DNA from: Dialister sp.
Lineage (GTDB): Bacteria; Bacillota; Negativicutes; Veillonellales; Dialisteraceae
Direction: 5' to 3'
NCBI GenBank assembly: GCA_022722495.1
Contig: JAIJLI010000071.1
Span: forward strand, 1-8,205
DNA length: 8,205 nucleotides
Shown here: one piece after another, positions 4,340 through 8,205 of the stretch
Position numbering within the stretch: position 1 is the stretch's first letter
Layout: the number at the start of each line of letters is the position of its first letter
The notes under the pieces: model-generated
What the model was told of the DNA's origin: nothing
Seen by the model: only the letters and a program-made list of their open reading frames with translations
Databases searched by the model: none
Position numbers and translations under genes: made by a program

Positions 4340-6958
4340 ATGAGCTGTTATTTGATAAGGGTGGAGAACGGGCACAAGGTTGCCCGCTCCATCACCTCGC
4401 AAGAGGAATATAAACTGATTCGTGGAAGCTATGAGCAGAAAGCTAATCTGCGACTGGCTCGCGAAGGAAATGATGGGGCGAAGCGAAGATTGGTACAGTT
4501 TAATTATTCCGGACATTATCCGCAAGGGGTAGTGAAGGGTATGAAGCTGCCAAGCCGGGCTTTCGGCTTCGATTTGGATGATAAGCAGGATTTCGAGAAG
4601 GCGGCTAAGCTGATGCTGAAGGATCCTGAGAAATATGGTCTGCTGATGCTGGAGCGCAGCGCACGACAAGGTGGTCATGCGGTTTGCAAGCGAGAGATGG
4701 GCAAGACCATCCTGGAGAACCAGGTAAGAATTGCCAAGATGATGGAGTGCGAAATGGATACTTCGGCTCACGATATTAACCGAGTTTATTTCACCACTTC
4801 GGCTGATGCAGAAGACTTGCTCTATCTTTCGCCTGATCTCTTCAAGGATAGTTATGAGAAGGCTGCCGTGGCGACTGAAGGCAAGGTGCTGGAGGAGCGT
4901 GAGAAGTATGGACAGGAGGAACTTCCTCCGGGGGCGCACAAGGCGAACAAGCATTATAAGCCTTGGTTGGAGAATCTAGAAGAGAAGGCTTTGAATTCTC
5001 AGAAAAATCTTGAAAATCAGGAATCTCTTGAAAATCAGATGAATCAGAAGAATCAGAATCAGAGTCAGAAGAACCAGGGAAATCAGCAGAATCCTCAAAA
5101 GGTTCAATCCTCTCAGAATCCTCTGAATCCTTCTAAGAATCAGGCTCAGCCTACTTCTGCTTCATTATCTTCTTCATCCTCCTCTTCTTCTTCATCACAA
5201 TCCAGCAATGATTACCTCGGAATCCCGTATTCCGAAATCATCCAAAAGTGGTGGCAGATGTATAATGACGGGCACGAGCCGGTTCGCTCCAACCGCAACA
5301 CTTTGACCTTCGAGCTTGCCGTGAACCTGCGCCACATCTGTGGCTTCGACCGCAGCCTGATGGCTCAGATCATCCCCTGCTACGATGGTTTTCCCGAGCA
5401 GGAGAAGATGGCTTGCATCAACTCGGCTCTGAACGAGAAAATCACCCAAATGCCTAAGCGCCTGAAAGATGTGCTTTCTGCCATCCGACAGGAGAGAATG
5501 AAGCTGGGGACTGGAAAGGGCGGAAGTTCCGAAGGCAGCGATGCGCTGATCAATGCGCTGGACGAGGCTAATGCCCAGGACGACCTGTTCTATTACAACG
5601 CCCTGCCCAGAATGCCACTTGGCGTAAGGGATTCGCTCGATGCGGTGGGACCATCCCTGGCAATGCCCGTAATTACCGCCATCTGTCCAGCCATCGGAAT
5701 GCTGGCTACTGGCGTAAAGGTGTCTGTCCACGGCAAGATGAACTCGCTCAACCTCATCTCCTACATCGCCGGTGACTTCGCCTCTGGTAAGGGAAGCATC
5801 GACCCCGTGATTGATGCTTGGACTTCGGAGATAAAAGATATGGATAAAATGTATCAGCAGAAGGAGGATGAATGGAGAGCCAAGAAGCGTGCGGCGAAGA
5901 ACAAGAAGGAGCAGCCGGAAGAGCCGAAACTGCCTGTAAGATGTCTGACGTTGAACAATACTGTGGCAAATCTTGCAGAACGTCTAGCCAATACCGAAGG
6001 CAAGCATGCCTTCTCGTTTACCCCGGAAGCCGACACCGTGGCGCAGAAATGGAAATCGGCAATGAGCGACTTCTCCGTAATGCTCCGACAGGCGTATGAT
6101 GGTACGAGTTATGAGCGTGAGGCAAGAAGTGCAGAAGCTGTGAATGTCCATATAGACAGACTGTTATGGAACGTGGTGATGTGCGGTACTCCTGATGCGC
6201 TTTACCGTGTGGTGAACAATTATACGGATGGTTTCCAGAGCCGTATTACCGTGGCAAGAACTCCTGATAATACGTTTACTCCGTTGACGGATAATCTGTA
6301 TGTGCTCACCGATCGCCAGCGCGACCGCATCATACAGGTAGCCCATCTGCTGCCTCTGATGGAAGGCGACGTGGTGCTTCCTAAGCTGGAAGCCAAGGGT
6401 AGGGAGTGGCTGGAACAGATTCGCCTGGAGACCATGAAGAATGATGACAAGGTGAAAGCCCGTCAGCGCTTCCGTATCTGTCCTACTACGATGAGAATGA
6501 TGACCTGCATCATGCTCTGCAAGGTAGCAGAGACGTTGATTCAGAAGCATGGTTTCCAGGGAGCGGAAAAGCAGTTGAAGCAGAATCCGCTATTATGGAA
6601 GGAAATGATTGTCAAGATGCAGACGCCTACCATGCTTGCAGTGTTCAATGTTCTTGCTGATTACCAGTTGGATAATGCACTCTATTTCTTCCGTAGTCGT
6701 ATCGAGGACGCTTTCTCTTCGAGAGACTATTGCGGACAGTCGGTTTACGACCGTTCTCGTAGAGGTAGAAACGATTCCATTTTTGAGCGTCTGGATGTGA
6801 CCTTCTCCTTCGATCAGGCTCAGCAACAGAGCATTTCCGTAAAAGGGGCAAGTGCTACTCACGAGTCGGTGAAGCAGATGCTGAAGAACTGGAAGCAGCA
6901 GGGCTTGATAAGCGTTTTGCCGGACAAACGTTATCAGAAAGCGTCACCCACCGTTTAA
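4340..6958 (+). CDS. Primase-helicase-like protein: BT4734-like N-terminal domain plus DUF3987
   Basis: The product has 872 residues. Residues about 1-210 resemble the BT4734-like (VirE_N) domain, related to archaeo-eukaryotic primases: FGFDLDD at 75-81 supplies the acidic DxD pair, QGGHAV at 110-115 the usual His, and HDINRVYF at 144-151 the later D..R motif. Residues about 218-290 are a low-complexity linker rich in Asn and Gln, ending in a run of ten consecutive Ser. Residues about 292-385 form a helical PriCT-like segment. From about 420 onward it resembles DUF3987, an ATPase/helicase-like region: GDFASGKGS at 478-486 is a Walker A-like loop, though G485 follows the Lys where Ser/Thr is usual, and FSFTPEAD at 558-565 may be the acidic Walker B equivalent. 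The C-terminus (about 835-868) looks like a small winged helix. The predicted role is priming and/or unwinding DNA for a mobile or accessory replicon. The gene follows the 138-residue gene by 45 bases, and an exact 38-bp array copy begins two bases after its stop. Confidence 0.88.
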   Translation: MSCYLIRVENGHKVARSITSQEEYKLIRGSYEQKANLRLAREGNDGAKRRLVQFNYSGHYPQGVVKGMKLPSRAFGFDLDDKQDFEKAAKLMLKDPEKYGLLMLERSARQGGHAVCKREMGKTILENQVRIAKMMECEMDTSAHDINRVYFTTSADAEDLLYLSPDLFKDSYEKAAVATEGKVLEEREKYGQEELPPGAHKANKHYKPWLENLEEKALNSQKNLENQESLENQMNQKNQNQSQKNQGNQQNPQKVQSSQNPLNPSKNQAQPTSASLSSSSSSSSSSQSSNDYLGIPYSEIIQKWWQMYNDGHEPVRSNRNTLTFELAVNLRHICGFDRSLMAQIIPCYDGFPEQEKMACINSALNEKITQMPKRLKDVLSAIRQERMKLGTGKGGSSEGSDALINALDEANAQDDLFYYNALPRMPLGVRDSLDAVGPSLAMPVITAICPAIGMLATGVKVSVHGKMNSLNLISYIAGDFASGKGSIDPVIDAWTSEIKDMDKMYQQKEDEWRAKKRAAKNKKEQPEEPKLPVRCLTLNNTVANLAERLANTEGKHAFSFTPEADTVAQKWKSAMSDFSVMLRQAYDGTSYEREARSAEAVNVHIDRLLWNVVMCGTPDALYRVVNNYTDGFQSRITVARTPDNTFTPLTDNLYVLTDRQRDRIIQVAHLLPLMEGDVVLPKLEAKGREWLEQIRLETMKNDDKVKARQRFRICPTTMRMMTCIMLCKVAETLIQKHGFQGAEKQLKQNPLLWKEMIVKMQTPTMLAVFNVLADYQLDNALYFFRSRIEDAFSSRDYCGQSVYDRSRRGRNDSIFERLDVTFSFDQAQQQSISVKGASATHESVKQMLKNWKQQGLISVLPDKRYQKASPTV
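4991..5209 (+). repeat. Asn/Gln- and Ser-rich low-complexity linker of the primase gene
   Basis: About 73 codons dominated by AAT, CAG and AAG encode NQ-rich sequence, followed by a TCT/TCA/TCC tract (5165-5200) encoding a run of serines. The tract separates the primase-like and helicase-like parts. Such codon repeats can slip in units of three, changing linker length without a frameshift. Confidence 0.85.
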
Positions 6959-6960
6959 AA

Positions 6961-7028
6961 CGTGTCATTAAGGGTCAGTGTCATTAAGGGTCATTAAGGT
7001 TTTCGAAACCTTGAACTTCTTAATGACC
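6961..7028. repeat. Third copy of the 38-bp array arm, after the primase gene
   Basis: Positions 6961-6998 are identical to 1536-1573 and are the exact reverse complement of 1660-1697. The match to the right arm extends to 45 bp (6961-7005 with 1653-1697). An inverted 10-bp unit CTTAATGACC (7019-7028) faces GGTCATTAAG (6989-6998), and between them lies a 7-bp stem AAGGTTT / AAACCTT (6996-7012). The copy starts two bases after the primase stop. It may be a binding site for a protein of this locus or one end of a mobile block. Confidence 0.9.
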
Positions 7029-7065
7029 TGCCCACAAGTATTAATTTTTTTAAAATATTATCATT

Positions 7066-7590
7066 ATGTATATTCATATATTTCGCCGTCGCTTCACTCC
7101 ATGGGGTGTGGATGGCACAATGGTTATCAACGGAGTAATTATCTGCGGCACAGTAGAGCATCCTATAAATTACCTGCCTGCAGGCGATTATCTAATCATA
7201 CCATTACCTCTCAAGTTTAAGAAGAAGATAGAGGTGGACGTCAAGAAGAAGCATCATAAGAAAGAGAAGGAATTCAAGACTGAGATTGTCGAGGAGTATA
7301 AAACTATGCCCGTAATTCATAAGGAAAATCATAGAATTTTTCCGGTGGCTGGTAAGCCTTATATCACGGCAGGTTTAGGTCCGCTTGCATTGAAGCATGG
7401 AAGCATTGTAATGGGAAAGTCTTTAATGTCGGGCGTTGTAGCTTACGATGAGGAACTTTTCAAGAAGTTTTGCAAGAAGATTAATGAGTTAGCTGATGAA
7501 AACAAACAAATTGACTTGCATATCAAAGACTTGGGGGAGGAAGAAATTCCCCTAAAGTATCTGGCTTTTTTCCCAGGTAAAGTTTTATAG
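7066..7590 (+). CDS. DUF5675-like protein (174 residues)
   Basis: The start MYIHIFRRRFTPWGVDGTMV is the only ATG before the conserved-looking part. Residues about 14-45 (DGTMVINGVIICGTVEH, then LPAGDYLIIPL) and about 98-150 (PYITAGLGPLALKHGSIVMG, then IDLHI) resemble the DUF5675 pattern of an early beta hairpin with 'cTvEh', a 'PAGdY' segment and a late 'G..gpl.l.hGSI..G' segment. DUF5675-type proteins occur in phage-derived and amidase-linked loci; their function is not established. A Lys/His-rich insertion (about 51-72) interrupts the domain. There is no signal peptide or membrane span. It lies 107 bases after the primase gene, across the repeat copy, and 67 bases before the amidase. No clear promoter precedes it, so read-through from upstream is likely. 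The family call is tentative; the gene itself is well supported. Confidence 0.75.
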   Translation: MYIHIFRRRFTPWGVDGTMVINGVIICGTVEHPINYLPAGDYLIIPLPLKFKKKIEVDVKKKHHKKEKEFKTEIVEEYKTMPVIHKENHRIFPVAGKPYITAGLGPLALKHGSIVMGKSLMSGVVAYDEELFKKFCKKINELADENKQIDLHIKDLGEEEIPLKYLAFFPGKVL

Positions 7591-7657
7591 TTAACTGTAT
7601 TTTAGCAAGCGGTATCTATTAGTTAATTCTGCATTGTACATTATAAATTATCATATT

Positions 7658-8059
7658 ATGCGCAAGATCAAGGAAATCATCATTCATTGTAGCGCGACCC
7701 GAGAAGGTCGCGACTACACCGTAGCCGACATCGACCGTTGGCATCGTGAGCGTGGCTTTTTCTGCATCGGTTATCATTTCGTGATTTACCGTGACGGAAG
7801 CATCCACGTGGGCAGATCAGTAGAAGAAGTGGGTGCCCACTGCAAGGGTCACAACACCGTGAGTATCGGAGTATGCTACATTGGCGGCCTATCCCAGGAT
7901 GGCAAGCCGAAGGATACCCGAACCCCACAGCAGAAGGAGGCGCTGAAAGCGCTGATAGAGCAGCTGAAGGAGGAATATCCCGAGGCAACGGTTCATGGGC
8001 ATAATGAGTTCTCAAACAAGGCTTGCCCTTGCTTTGATGTGAAGGAGGAATTTGGCTAA
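7658..8059 (+). CDS. N-acetylmuramoyl-L-alanine amidase (Amidase_2, T7 lysozyme type)
   Basis: The 133-residue product cleaves the amide bond between N-acetylmuramic acid and L-alanine in peptidoglycan. All key residues can be placed against T7 lysozyme: Zn ligands H10 (IIIHCSAT), H115 (VHGHNEF) and C123 (KACPCFD), catalytic Y39 (GYHFVIYRDG) and K121. The spacings H10-Y39 (29), Y39-H115 (76), H115-K121 (6) and H115-C123 (8) equal those of T7 lysozyme, so the enzyme looks intact. The ATG at 7658 gives the typical MRKIKEIIIHCSAT start; an in-frame ATG at 7634 would add eight untypical residues. There is no signal peptide, so it needs another route such as a holin-like peptide or lysis to reach the wall. 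It lies last in the plus-strand series, directly before a terminator. Phage endolysins and domesticated phage modules share this form. Confidence 0.95.
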   Translation: MRKIKEIIIHCSATREGRDYTVADIDRWHRERGFFCIGYHFVIYRDGSIHVGRSVEEVGAHCKGHNTVSIGVCYIGGLSQDGKPKDTRTPQQKEALKALIEQLKEEYPEATVHGHNEFSNKACPCFDVKEEFG

Positions 8060-8062
8060 CAG

Positions 8063-8091
8063 ATAGGGAACGCATTGCGTTCCCTATTTTT
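8063..8091 (+). terminator. Terminator after the amidase gene
   Basis: ATAGGGAACGCA (8063-8074) and its exact complement TGCGTTCCCTAT (8076-8087) form a near-perfect hairpin ending in five T residues (8087-8091), four bases after the amidase stop. It closes the plus-strand unit. Confidence 0.88.
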
Positions 8092-8111
8092 GTTATCTAT
8101 TACTTTCCGAT

Positions 8112-8129
8112 GCAACATGTGGATGTTGC
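8112..8129. repeat. Small perfect hairpin in the right intergenic region
   Basis: GCAACAT (8112-8118), loop GTGG and ATGTTGC (8123-8129) form a perfect 7-bp stem. No T run follows directly. It lies between the amidase terminator and the possible next gene; its role is unknown. Confidence 0.5.
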
Positions 8130-8189
8130 TGATAGTTAAGCTTTTATCTTTTAAACGGTACAACTACCCTTTTTACAAGTGCAGAGAAA

Positions 8190-8205
8190 ATGAATAACAA
8201 ATGTA
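8190..8205 (+). CDS. Possible start of a further gene, cut by the window edge
   Basis: An ATG after GAGAAAA opens a frame (MNNKC) that runs off the window. A TATCTTTT box (8145-8152) about 40 bases upstream resembles a -7 element, but its spacing to the nearest TTG (16 bases) is short. There is too little sequence to confirm a gene. Confidence 0.2.

Noticed and set aside
4313..4954. 213-residue minus-strand ORF
   Set aside because: It is antisense to the N-terminal part of the primase gene, whose domain motifs and codon use show the plus strand to be coding.
5195..5731. 178-residue minus-strand ORF
   Set aside because: It is antisense to the primase-helicase gene and has no recognisable domain.
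7680..8075. 131-residue minus-strand ORF overlapping the amidase
   Set aside because: The plus strand encodes an amidase with all catalytic residues in place; the minus frame also crosses into the terminator.

Overview
The window looks like a chromosomal accessory region of a Bacteroidales bacterium, probably Prevotella/Segatella. Three things point there. Several leaders carry TAnnTTTG-type -7 boxes (TATCTTTG, TAACTTTG, TACTTTTG). Most genes have no Shine-Dalgarno sequence. The recognisable families are ones typical of this order: a long HU-like protein with a Gly-rich tail, a 30-residue 'smalltalk' peptide, a BT4734-like primase joined to DUF3987, and a phage-lysozyme-type amidase. No integrase, transposase, capsid gene, tRNA, rRNA or CRISPR array was seen.

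Layout from left to right. The end of an unknown plus-strand gene (2-73) is followed by a strong terminator. A minus-strand unit runs from a promoter at about 1370-1400 through a leader with two tiny overlapping ORFs and an 18-bp direct repeat, the HU-like gene (473-1198), two REP-like palindromes and the smalltalk peptide (247-339). A 162-bp array at 1536-1697 follows: perfect 38-bp inverted arms made of TCATTAAG units surround a perfect 39-nt AT-rich dyad at the same centre. About 570 bp of AT-rich sequence comes next with no convincing gene.

On the plus strand come an unrecognised 371-residue protein (2404-3519), a C-rich terminator region, a long leader with two tiny ORFs, an unrecognised 138-residue protein with VNNQQ repeats (3878-4294), and the 872-residue primase-helicase-like protein (4340-6958). 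Two bases after its stop codon lies another exact copy of the 38-bp arm. A 174-residue DUF5675-like protein (7066-7590) and an N-acetylmuramoyl-L-alanine amidase (7658-8059) follow, ending in a clear terminator.

How the parts may fit together is inference. The primase-helicase, the HU-like protein and the TCATTAAG arrays resemble the parts of a replication or DNA-maintenance module, with the arrays as candidate iterons. The smalltalk peptide and the amidase would act at the envelope. The most interesting signal is the exact 38-45 bp repeat that occurs as a nested dyad upstream and again right behind the primase gene, enclosing the plus-strand core block (about 1653-7005).
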